Assembly: GCA_964508915.1 (NCBI GenBank)
Contig: CAZDVK010000003.1
Location: 1-64,000 of the forward strand
Direction: 5' to 3'
From: CAZDVK01 sp964508915
GTDB lineage: Bacteria; Pseudomonadota; Alphaproteobacteria; Paracaedibacterales; CAIULA01
DNA: 64,000 nucleotides
The notes below the pieces were generated by a model. The model was given only the letters and a program-made list of their open reading frames with translations. It ran no database searches and was not told the DNA's origin. The translations under genes and the position numbers were made by a program. Shown here piece after piece: positions 25,733-33,827 of this stretch (position 1 is the stretch's first letter; each line of letters starts with the position of its first letter).

Positions 25733-27088
25733 TTATTTTGCAGTTAAGCTGTCACCACCAGGTTTTTTCAATTCCTCAATTTTTTGGGCAATATATTTTT
25801 TAAGCTGTTGATCTGCTGAATAGGAAAATTTTTCTAGCCACTCAATGTGCTGACTGACTTCCTCCGTAGGCAATCCTTTTATTTTTAGCAAATGCACATC
25901 GAACCATTCCTTAAAAAGTTCAAAAGCTTTTGTGGGAACTGCAAATGCCTCAAAATAGCCCACGTACCCCACATGCAATTTGGGTTTTAAAATAATATCA
26001 AAAAGACCATAAAAGAATGGATCATCCATACCCTTTATTGCAGAAAGAAACTCTATTAATTTTTTACGCGCCCCATCATCCAACCCTTTTGATACAAAAA
26101 GTTCTGCCACAGTAACAAAAGAACACGTTTCTAATGCATCATGATACGCTAATAGAAATCGATCAAAATTAACCTGCCTTGAATTGATTACGTTACTTGA
26201 AAAAAGATGAACCAACAGCCGAAGTGGCGGAAGGGGAACGTTAGCTTTCTGAATCCTATCGAAAGTGACCCTTTCAAAAACTTGTTTATCACCCCACTCA
26301 GGTTGCCAGTGGCGAAGGGTATACAGGTTAACCAAAACATCATTAAGCCCCATCAACTGAGTTGGATCATCCTTATGAACCATCCATTGGTCAAAAAGGC
26401 GAAACTCTGCAGGAACACCTAAGGAGCTACCTGGTAAACGACTTCTACTCTCAAGACGCGCCCTATGTATGCGTGGTGTTTCTGTGGCATAAAAATTTAC
26501 ATCAAAAGGATTTTCAGTTTGTTCATACATTTCCTCAGGAAATTCATGACGTACCAAAAAATATATGGCAGCAGCAGCTTTTTTAACATTTTCCTGGTGT
26601 TTTTTATCACCATTTTTTGAAAAACGATAATTTTCCTCTAAATCAGCTAAAGTGGGGCTTTGAATACGTACCTGCTCTGCCACCTGAATAGCATTTATCA
26701 TTGCACGGGTTTCAGCAGATGTTGCTGGTTTTTTTGAAACGCCCCCAACACCAATTCCATTGCCTACAATAGCACGAATTTTTGCAGCTAAGTTTGCCAC
26801 TGTGTCTTCATCTTCAGCTGCAATCAATTGGTTGGTTAAATGCTGTAAAAAAGCAACGGCAGGGCAGATATTCGGTTGAGGTGCGGGCCCAACAGCTGCT
26901 GCTGTGAATGTTCTAAAGTCTTCAGAAATTTCTGCTGCGAAAGGGTCAAGAGGTACGGCTGGTTTTAATGGTTTACCCCGCGCGCTGCCATAAGTGCCAA
27001 GACCCAAAGGCCACTGAAGTGCATTGGTTTTAGCAAACACATTTTGTGTTAAGCCAATCAAAACAAGAACAAACGCAATAACCTTCAT
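25733..27088 (-). CDS. Exported protein of unknown function
   Basis: About 451 residues from an ATG giving the signal peptide MKVIAFVLVLIGLTQNVFA; a GTG at 27127 would add 13 residues. After a Pro/Ala-rich N-terminal stretch, the mature part is mostly helical, with a Gly-rich VGNGIGVGGVS loop at about residue 130 and a Lys/Glu-rich C-terminus. I see no catalytic motif and do not recognise the family. Its downstream neighbour is the palindromic repeat, and it is separated from the symporter gene by about 70 bases. It belongs to the set of exported unknowns that characterises this window. Confidence 0.7.
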   Translation of the reverse strand: MKVIAFVLVLIGLTQNVFAKTNALQWPLGLGTYGSARGKPLKPAVPLDPFAAEISEDFRTFTAAAVGPAPQPNICPAVAFLQHLTNQLIAAEDEDTVANLAAKIRAIVGNGIGVGGVSKKPATSAETRAMINAIQVAEQVRIQSPTLADLEENYRFSKNGDKKHQENVKKAAAAIYFLVRHEFPEEMYEQTENPFDVNFYATETPRIHRARLESRSRLPGSSLGVPAEFRLFDQWMVHKDDPTQLMGLNDVLVNLYTLRHWQPEWGDKQVFERVTFDRIQKANVPLPPLRLLVHLFSSNVINSRQVNFDRFLLAYHDALETCSFVTVAELFVSKGLDDGARKKLIEFLSAIKGMDDPFFYGLFDIILKPKLHVGYVGYFEAFAVPTKAFELFKEWFDVHLLKIKGLPTEEVSQHIEWLEKFSYSADQQLKKYIAQKIEELKKPGGDSLTAK

Positions 27089-27155
27089 GGTATTCAAAAA
27101 TAAGTTTTTCTTTTTATTTATAGTCACAAGTTGATTAATAAAAAACTAATTTTCT

Positions 27156-28370
27156 TTAGTTAACCCTTGTATCAATCACTTTTGCAACACAGGCATCTGA
27201 CCAAACATTTAAGGACGTCTCAACCATATCAATCACACTATAAAAAGGCAGGATTAACCCTAATAGGGTTATGGGAACATCCATACTGGTAAGCAAACTG
27301 GCACTTAGGAAAAAACAGCCCATGGGTACCCCTGCGTTTCCTACGGCCGCTAATGTTGATATAAAAATCCAAAGCCCCATGGTGGAAAAACTGATAGAAA
27401 TTCCCTGGTTTTGCATCAAAAAAATAACGGTTGTAAAAATAAAAGCCGCGCATCCGTTCATGTTGATTGATGTGCACAAAGGCAGAACAAATCGACTAAT
27501 TTGGGGCCGAATACCTAAGTTTTTTTCAGCCGTTTCTATGGTAACAGGCAACGTACCTGCTGACGATTTAGAAAAAAATGCAACAGATAATGCTGGCATC
27601 ATAGATTTCATGGTTTTAAATGGGTTTATTCCGTGCCCTTTTAAAAGTAAGGGCAGAACAATGAACCCTTGAATGACATTGGCCGCCACAACAACGGCCA
27701 AATAACCACCCAAACCTTGCACGTGGGCCCCACTTTTTAACTGCAAAATGGTTGCCGTAATAAAACCAAATAAGGCTAAAGGTATAATTTTCACAACCCA
27801 ACCGGTGATCACAATAAAAATACCATGGGCACCTTTGAAAAAATTCTTAATTGCTTCTTGGGCTGATGATTCTGGAATAAAACGAATAGAAATTCCAAGA
27901 ACTATGCTGACCAGCAAAACCCCCATAACTTGATGTTCTAAAAAAGGAGATAAAATATTAGAAGGAACCATATTCATCAAATATGACAGATACCCCCCCT
28001 CTGTTACCTGAGATGGCAAATGATTTGATACATTCACAATATTTTCTGGCTGAACAATTAAATATAAAACGCACGCAACTGCTGCAGCTAAAATGGTGGT
28101 TGTGATTGTATAAAAAAGGGTTTTTTGCCAAACCCCTTTCATCGTTGGGTCTGCCCCATACTGCGATAATGTCACAATGATGGATAATGAAATAATGGGC
28201 AAACTAATGCATTTGAAAATTCTAATGAAAACGTCAGATATTAAGCTACCCAGCGTATGCAAAGGGGTATAATCGCTTACACCACAGATGATACCTAACA
28301 AAACCGCGGCAGCATACAGAAAACCTGTTGAAAAAAATATGCTTTTTGGAAGTGACGTCCGGTTGCACAT
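27156..28370 (-). CDS. Dicarboxylate/amino acid:cation symporter (DAACS)
   Basis: 404 residues, eight helices plus two re-entrant loops. Canonical motifs are present: KSSAGTLPVTIE (hairpin 1), SINMNGCA (helix 7 NMDGT-like) and the SVIDMVETSLNV segment of helix 8. The family imports glutamate/aspartate, serine/threonine or C4-dicarboxylates with Na+ or H+. The helix-8 Arg of glutamate/aspartate carriers is replaced (VETSLNV), which favours neutral amino acids or another substrate. No strong ribosome site precedes the ATG. Confidence 0.9.
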   Translation of the reverse strand: MCNRTSLPKSIFFSTGFLYAAAVLLGIICGVSDYTPLHTLGSLISDVFIRIFKCISLPIISLSIIVTLSQYGADPTMKGVWQKTLFYTITTTILAAAVACVLYLIVQPENIVNVSNHLPSQVTEGGYLSYLMNMVPSNILSPFLEHQVMGVLLVSIVLGISIRFIPESSAQEAIKNFFKGAHGIFIVITGWVVKIIPLALFGFITATILQLKSGAHVQGLGGYLAVVVAANVIQGFIVLPLLLKGHGINPFKTMKSMMPALSVAFFSKSSAGTLPVTIETAEKNLGIRPQISRFVLPLCTSINMNGCAAFIFTTVIFLMQNQGISISFSTMGLWIFISTLAAVGNAGVPMGCFFLSASLLTSMDVPITLLGLILPFYSVIDMVETSLNVWSDACVAKVIDTRVN

Positions 28371-28516
28371 GGAAAAATACCCATAAAGTTTATGAAAGAA
28401 AATGACTTATGCCATGGTAGCCACCCTCTTAAAAACACGCAATACTTTTGAAAAACCTAGGTTTTGCAGATTTTAACCGCAGATCTTTGTCGATAAATGG
28501 GAAGTTTGAAAATAGC

Positions 28517-28668
28517 GATGCCGCATGTGCCGGTCGATTTCTGATCCTCTCGTGGCCAAAAGCCAGGTGGGTGCCGTAAATACCCAAACCACGGTTTAGG
28601 CAGGGACAGCTCCCGAGGATAAAAAGTGGGCCAAGGGATTCAAATCACAGTCGAACACCGCAGCATCT
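28517..28668 (-). ncRNA. ssrS: Probable 6S RNA
   Basis: About 152 bases within a 444-base stretch that has no protein gene. On the minus strand the ends pair (GATGCTGC with GCGGCATC). TGTTCG follows near the 5' end as in E. coli 6S, and an inner stem ATCCTC/GAGGAT surrounds a long imperfect apical hairpin (TGCC...GGCA). That gives the closing stem, central bubble and terminal hairpin of 6S RNA, which binds sigma70 RNA polymerase in stationary phase. The opposite strand folds similarly, so the strand rests on the TGTTCG and GCGGCATC matches. The rest of the 28371-28814 gap shows only a 14-base palindrome (28453-28466) and the tRNA-Leu promoter. Confidence 0.62.
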
Positions 28669-28772
28669 AAGATGGTTTTACCACAAAAACTGTTAAAAAA
28701 TACATAACATATATGCTATTTTTTAAAGTGAAGAACGCCTTAAAAAAAATACTTTCAAAAACGTCTTTTTTA

Positions 28773-28800
28773 TTGACGTAGCCAAACAAAAAGCTATGAT
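28773..28800 (+). promoter_or_regulatory. Candidate promoter of tRNA-Leu
   Basis: TTGACG (28773-28778), 16-base spacer, TATGAT (28795-28800), ending 14 bases before the tRNA. One of the best sigma70-like matches in the window. Confidence 0.65.
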
Positions 28801-28814
28801 GTGTTCAGTTACGT

Positions 28815-28901
28815 GCCCTTGTGGCGGAACTGGTAGACGCGGCAGACTCAAAATCTGTTATCTTCACGGATGTGGGAGTTCGACTCTCCCCGAGGGCACC
28901 A
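28815..28901 (+). tRNA. tRNA-Leu (CAA)
   Basis: 87 bases with encoded CCA. Acceptor GCCCTTG/CGAGGGC, long variable arm, anticodon loop CTCAAAA giving CAA, and T loop GTTCGACTC. Complete. Confidence 0.96.
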
Positions 28902-28922
28902 TTTTTTCCGTCTTTCCGCCCA

Positions 28923-29900
28923 TCAAGAGGCTGGAAATTTTTTCTTAAACAATTCAGAAAGTTCTTCGAGTTCTTTGAACTCAAGGCGTATAGGCAATGT
29001 TTTCACCAAAGGCTTGTATTCAGCTGGAAAACGCATATAGTCTTTTTCTGTTGTAATCAATGTTGCCTCGTGCAGTTCGGCAATGTTCAGTAAGCGCTGG
29101 GCATCTGTCATGGTATAAGGGTGATGATCGGCAAAAGTTATAAATTCGCACACATCAAAATGGCACCGCCCAAGTGTTTGACGAAACTTTTCAGGGTACC
29201 CAAGGCCAGCAAAGCCAACAACCCGTTGCGGTAAATCTTCTGACTTACATGTCAATGTGGCGTGAAATACATCCGTCTTAATTGTGTTTTCCAAAGGAAT
29301 AGACCCACCTATAAAAATAACCGCCTGGGCCCGCTTAAGGCCCTGCTGAATGGGTTCCCGTAAAGGTCCAGCAGGAAAAACATGCCTGTTTCCAAGACCT
29401 TGAATAGAATCAACAACAACAATACTAAAATCTTTAAAAAGACTTGGGTTTTGAAGCCCATCATCCATTAACAAAATAGTGGCCCCTGCCTGAATAGCGG
29501 CTTTGGCAGATTCCACACGATCAGCCCCCACCCATGTAGGTGCAACTCGTGATAAAAGTAGCGGTTCGTCCCCCACATGCAAATATGAATGGCGATCAGG
29601 GTCTACCCGCACGACATCTTTTACATACGAACCGTATCCACGGCTTAAAATATGGGGTGTATGACCCTGTTGCTTTAATATATCAGCCAGCGCAATAACG
29701 GTGGGGGTTTTGCCTGCCCCCCCCATGACAAAATTTCCCACACACACAACAGGCATAGAAACTTTTGTGGGTTCAATTCTAGAAGAACGCCAATTAGATG
29801 CCTTGATATAAAGCCAAGAAACAGGCCTTAAAGCATAAGACAAACTGCTCTTCTTACTCCAAAATTGTGGCGTTTTTAACACAGAAGGAACTCCTAACAT
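28923..29900 (-). CDS. lpxK: Tetraacyldisaccharide 4'-kinase
   Basis: 325 residues. The P-loop is VGNFVMGGAGKTPTVIAL; LLMDDGLQNP follows as the conserved acidic motif. The N-terminal hydrophobic segment anchors it to the inner membrane. It phosphorylates the lipid A precursor, so the organism makes lipid A. It converges on tRNA-Leu. Length is normal. Confidence 0.95.
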   Translation of the reverse strand: MLGVPSVLKTPQFWSKKSSLSYALRPVSWLYIKASNWRSSRIEPTKVSMPVVCVGNFVMGGAGKTPTVIALADILKQQGHTPHILSRGYGSYVKDVVRVDPDRHSYLHVGDEPLLLSRVAPTWVGADRVESAKAAIQAGATILLMDDGLQNPSLFKDFSIVVVDSIQGLGNRHVFPAGPLREPIQQGLKRAQAVIFIGGSIPLENTIKTDVFHATLTCKSEDLPQRVVGFAGLGYPEKFRQTLGRCHFDVCEFITFADHHPYTMTDAQRLLNIAELHEATLITTEKDYMRFPAEYKPLVKTLPIRLEFKELEELSELFKKKFPAS

Positions 29901-29985
29901 TCTACCTATAATATAAAATTAAATAGTTAATAATTCAATAATAATGGCTGAAATATTAGAATTTTTACGTTGTGAAAAAAGAAAA

Positions 29986-30795
29986 TTATTTTTCCAATGT
30001 TTGTTTTAATTCATGAATTTGTTTTTTGAGATCTTTAATTTCGTTTAAAAGAATTTTTTCTTGTGTCATTTCTGGTTCATGTTCAATACCCGCATGACTT
30101 GCCAACGCAGCAATATTTTCTTGCTCAGCAGCAGTTTGCATGGAATTGACGATCAACCCAAAAAACAAGTTTAAAATTGTAAAGCTCATCACCACAATGT
30201 AGGGAATAAAAAATAAGTAAGCGTAAGGATGTGTTTCCATAACCTTGCGCGTTGTTTCATTAAAGTTATCACCCATCATGAGGTGGAAAAGGCTATACAT
30301 ACTTTGTGGCAAACTTGAAAAAATCAGGCAATCATTTCCAAAACTTTGACAAGCTATAATAGCTGACACATAAAACATTAAAATTAAAATGATAGCTACA
30401 TTCAAAATACCAGGCAAAGCATGCCCCAAAGATGAAATTAAGAATTTCATGTTCGGAAATAAAGAGATTACGCGGAATAATCGCAACGCCCGCAAAACAG
30501 ACAAAGCACTTCCAGCAAACATTACGGTGCCAATGATGACAAAAAAGTCAAAAACATTCCAACCACTTCTAAAAAAACGAAACCCACTGGCAAAAAGTCT
30601 TAAAAAAAGTTCACACAAGAATACGTAAATAATAACTGTATCAAGTGTTTTTAAGTAAATACCATACGACTCCATCAGCGAATGGGACGTTTGCATACCT
30701 AAAACAACCGCATTAATGGCCAACAAAATAGCCAAAAAATCATGGGTTTTATTACTTTCTAGAAAAACTTCCAGTCGGTTGCCAGCTTTTAACAT
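29986..30795 (-). CDS. Voltage-gated cation channel, NaChBac-like, single domain
   Basis: 269 residues from ATG 30795, which has AGGTG upstream. Six helices are visible. The S4 sensor VLRALRLFRVISLF carries three regularly spaced Arg, with Ser at the next gating position. The pore segment reads SLFHLMMGDNFNE where NaChBac has TLFQVVTLESWAS, so the selectivity-filter Glu-Ser-Trp is replaced by Asp-Asn-Phe. A Glu/Lys-rich C-terminal coiled coil (about 235-269) would tetramerise the channel. Ion selectivity is unknown. It follows the membrane protein gene at 30812 by 16 bases, same strand. Confidence 0.87.
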   Translation of the reverse strand: MLKAGNRLEVFLESNKTHDFLAILLAINAVVLGMQTSHSLMESYGIYLKTLDTVIIYVFLCELFLRLFASGFRFFRSGWNVFDFFVIIGTVMFAGSALSVLRALRLFRVISLFPNMKFLISSLGHALPGILNVAIILILMFYVSAIIACQSFGNDCLIFSSLPQSMYSLFHLMMGDNFNETTRKVMETHPYAYLFFIPYIVVMSFTILNLFFGLIVNSMQTAAEQENIAALASHAGIEHEPEMTQEKILLNEIKDLKKQIHELKQTLEK

Positions 30796-30811
30796 ACAAA
30801 CACCTGTTGAT

Positions 30812-31744
30812 TTACTTAATACTTTGAAGAAGAATTGTAACAAATACAATGGTTGCTTTAACAAACAAACTTGTTACAAAAGCCCCAAAATGAGACCGTC
30901 CTTCAAGGGCAGAAAATTCCGTTTTTGTCGTTGCCAAAATCATAACACCCAGCAAAAACGCATAAGCAAATATTAAGCTTAACGTTATTGTCCCCTTCAA
31001 AGCAAAGTTTCCGTAAAGAAACCCACATGCCGTTGCACCAATCAAGACGTAACGACCCACATGATTAAAACGGGTTGGGAAATGATGGGATAGAGAATGG
31101 TCTTCTAAAAAGAAATAGAACCCCATAACTGCTGTGAACATAGCTAGCTCTGCCAAGCCGCCTAGGCTGACAAGACACATAATGCCAGCCACACAAAAAG
31201 TCAAAACTGTAGATAATGCCAAATGAGAATAATAGATATACGTATTCCCTTCACGGCCATTTTGTGAATAGTCGTGTGCTACTTTTTCCAAAATATAAGA
31301 AATAAAAAAACCACCCAAAACAAATAAGAAAACTGTAAATAACATATTTTTTGGGGTCGCTAAAAAACCTGACGTTGTGAGGGCTTGGATCTGTGGAACA
31401 TCCAGCATAAGTGACGGAAAAGCTTCTAAGAAAATATAGGCAAGAATAATACCACCCCCGATAGAATTAAAAATGCCAGTATCAAAATCATCGTATTTTC
31501 GAATTTTAGGCGCAAAAAAATGAATAAGTCCTAAAACCCCGCAACTAATCAATGTAGCAAAAACGACTCTGAGATTTATCTGATGAAACATACCACCTAT
31601 TTCATGAATCGCCTCAACAGGCGTTGCAATGGCCGTCGTTGCTTCTGCAACAGCAGGAGTTGTTGTAGTCGCTGCGTCTACAATCGTAGCTGCATCTACA
31701 GTAGCTGCCTCTACAGTCGCGGCTTCTTCCATATGGCTTGTCAT
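30812..31744 (-). CDS. Polytopic membrane protein, ZIP-like in outline
   Basis: 310 residues. The N-terminal 45 residues are a low-complexity Ala/Thr/Val repeat (VEAATVDAATIVDAATTTT). About seven hydrophobic helices follow, including GGGIILAYIFLEAFPSL and FLFVLGGFFISYILEKV. The first helices resemble ZIP metal transporters, but the paired His motifs of ZIP helices 4 and 5 are not evident; a HSLSHHF loop is present instead. Function unknown. It probably shares a transcript with the ion channel. Confidence 0.6.
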   Translation of the reverse strand: MTSHMEEAATVEAATVDAATIVDAATTTTPAVAEATTAIATPVEAIHEIGGMFHQINLRVVFATLISCGVLGLIHFFAPKIRKYDDFDTGIFNSIGGGIILAYIFLEAFPSLMLDVPQIQALTTSGFLATPKNMLFTVFLFVLGGFFISYILEKVAHDYSQNGREGNTYIYYSHLALSTVLTFCVAGIMCLVSLGGLAELAMFTAVMGFYFFLEDHSLSHHFPTRFNHVGRYVLIGATACGFLYGNFALKGTITLSLIFAYAFLLGVMILATTKTEFSALEGRSHFGAFVTSLFVKATIVFVTILLQSIK

Positions 31745-31838
31745 TTTATTCCTAACGTTAAGTGTTTTCTCTTTGATTAAAGTCTAGCTTTCAAAAGTTA
31801 ATAAAAGGTAAAATTTTATAAGAAGAAGGAGACTTAAC

Positions 31839-32540
31839 TTGACGGAACATTACCTGGGCCATCGTCAGCGTTTGCGCGAACGCTTTAAAACTGCTGGAAA
31901 CAACGGCTTAGCAGATTATGAAATTTTAGAAATGTTTCTGTACTTAATTATCCCAAGGGGTGACACAAAGCCTATTGCCAAAGCTTTATTAAAAAAATTT
32001 GGAAATTTTGACGCCCTTGTTCAAGCTGATGAAAAATTACTGCAAGAAGTCGATGGTGTGGGGCCATCGGTCAGCCACGCCCTTAAAGTATATCAGGCGA
32101 TGATGCAACGGCACTTAAAAGGGAAAATTATAAAAAAACCAGTGTTATCGTCTTGGGATGAAATTATAACCTATTGCGAAGTATGCATGGCTTACAGCAT
32201 CCGTGAAGAACTGCGTTTACTGTTTTTGGACAAAAAAAATTGTCTTATTCATGAAGAGGTTACACAAGTGGGAACGGTGGATCAGGTTCCCTTTTATGTA
32301 CGGGAAATTTTAAAACGTGCCCTGGATTGGGGCGCATCTGGGCTGATTTTGGTTCACAACCATCCAAGTGGTGATGCAACCCCGTCTTTCTTAGATGTAC
32401 AACTAACACGGCAAATTATTGACGCATCAAAACATATGGGAATTTCTGTTTTAGACCATGTTGTTGTTGGAAAAGGTCAATGTTATTCCATTCGGTCATT
32501 GGGTGTTTTTGAAGAAGCTGATATAAGCCCTGAAACGTAA
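31839..32540 (+). CDS. radC: RadC/JAB-domain protein
   Basis: 233 residues. An N-terminal helix-hairpin-helix segment (LLQEVDGVGPSVSHAL) precedes a JAMM metal site, LVHNHPSGDATPSFLD, and VLDHVVVG. RadC-type proteins are conserved but without a settled biochemical role. The TTG start has AAGGAG eight bases upstream and no competing ATG. The 3' end overlaps the convergent pcnB-family gene by 58 bases. Confidence 0.92.
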   Translation: MTEHYLGHRQRLRERFKTAGNNGLADYEILEMFLYLIIPRGDTKPIAKALLKKFGNFDALVQADEKLLQEVDGVGPSVSHALKVYQAMMQRHLKGKIIKKPVLSSWDEIITYCEVCMAYSIREELRLLFLDKKNCLIHEEVTQVGTVDQVPFYVREILKRALDWGASGLILVHNHPSGDATPSFLDVQLTRQIIDASKHMGISVLDHVVVGKGQCYSIRSLGVFEEADISPET

Positions 32541-33664
32541 TTTAAACAGTCCTGTTTATTGGCTTGGTAACCACCTTGGCGCCACCATATTTCACAACTT
32601 TTTAAAACATCACCAAGCTGTGGGCCAGGCTTTAAACCCAGGTCCATTAAGTCAAGGGCCTGAACAGGCATTTTTGGCTTTGTATACCCTTGAATTTTAT
32701 CAACTTCTTCGGCCCCCATATTTTCTTGCAAATATGACCATTCTAAAGCTATGGAAGGACCATACGTATACAACACATCATCTAAGCTTTTATTAAGTGA
32801 TTCATGAAGTTGTTTTAAAAAATTTTGTTCATAACGGCTTAGTTTAAATGACCTTTGAATAGGTGTCAGGTCACAGCAGAACAGGGCAAAAAGCCGCGTC
32901 AAAAGATGGCTTTGTTTTTCAAAAAGGTTTTCCCATTTTTCTATACACAAAGGCACGTTGGAAAATAAGGCACCTAAAACACCGTCCCGTTCCATGGCAT
33001 TTAAAGCGAATAAAGAAGACGGGGCTGATAAGGTTTTAAAAAATTCCTTTTGAATACGTTCTGGCGATAGAATTTTCAAACCCTCTTTCAGTTTATCAAT
33101 GTGGGGAATAGGTTCCAACGCAAGCGCACCAATTTGGGCACTAAAACGATAGTATCGCAGAATGCGCAAATAATCTTCTTGAATACGTTGTGTGCTATCG
33201 CCAATGAAAACTATTTTCTTTTCCGCCAAATGTTTTTGCCCATTGAAAGGGTCATATAAATGGCCCTCAGAATCCAAATACATGGCGTTGATTGTAAAAT
33301 CGCGCCGTTTTGCGTCTTCTTCCCAATTTTTGGAAAAGGCAACTTGGGCCTGACGGCCATATGTTTCTGTATCGTAACGCAGGCTTGTTACTTCAATAAC
33401 ATACGGGGGCATATACGTTGTAATAGTTCCGTAAGCGAACCCAAGAGTTCCCGTTTTCAGATGGTTTTTAGAAAAAACATCCAGCACCTTGTCAGGGGGG
33501 GCGGCCACAGCAAAATCTATATCGTGCGTTTCAATACCCAAAATAGCATCGCGCACGCAACCACCCACCAAACGAATATCAAGATTTGCGTCCCGAAAAA
33601 ATGTAAAAATTTTTTGGATCACAGGTTTTTGAATCAACGTACTGTAGGTATTTTGGCAACCCAT
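32483..33664 (-). CDS. tRNA nucleotidyltransferase / poly(A) polymerase family
   Basis: 393 residues. The nucleotidyltransferase motif is LVGGCVRDAILGIETHDIDFAV (residues about 33-54), followed by RRDFTINAM and RILRYYRF, the neck motif. It adds CCA to tRNA 3' ends or poly(A) to RNA; in alphaproteobacteria this class II form is usually the CCA-adding enzyme. All three tRNAs in the window already encode CCA, so repair would be its main job. Its 3' end runs 58 bases into radC on the other strand. Confidence 0.9.
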   Translation of the reverse strand: MGCQNTYSTLIQKPVIQKIFTFFRDANLDIRLVGGCVRDAILGIETHDIDFAVAAPPDKVLDVFSKNHLKTGTLGFAYGTITTYMPPYVIEVTSLRYDTETYGRQAQVAFSKNWEEDAKRRDFTINAMYLDSEGHLYDPFNGQKHLAEKKIVFIGDSTQRIQEDYLRILRYYRFSAQIGALALEPIPHIDKLKEGLKILSPERIQKEFFKTLSAPSSLFALNAMERDGVLGALFSNVPLCIEKWENLFEKQSHLLTRLFALFCCDLTPIQRSFKLSRYEQNFLKQLHESLNKSLDDVLYTYGPSIALEWSYLQENMGAEEVDKIQGYTKPKMPVQALDLMDLGLKPGPQLGDVLKSCEIWWRQGGYQANKQDCLNYVSGLISASSKTPNDRME

Positions 33665-33827
33665 TGTGTTAAAAACACTTTCTTAAAAAACGATCGGAAC
33701 ACGATTTTACTTTGACCTGAGTCAAAAGAATTTTCAAATGCCATTTTCAACAGATAAAAGAATTTAACATTTCCCATTCGATGATGAATATGGGATACTT
33801 TGTCACATTATTTATGCTTTACTTTAT

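Noticed and set aside
28453..28466. AAAACCTAGGTTTT perfect palindrome as a terminator
   Set aside because: No loop can form without breaking half of the stem and there is no proper T-run; it may be chance in AT-rich sequence.
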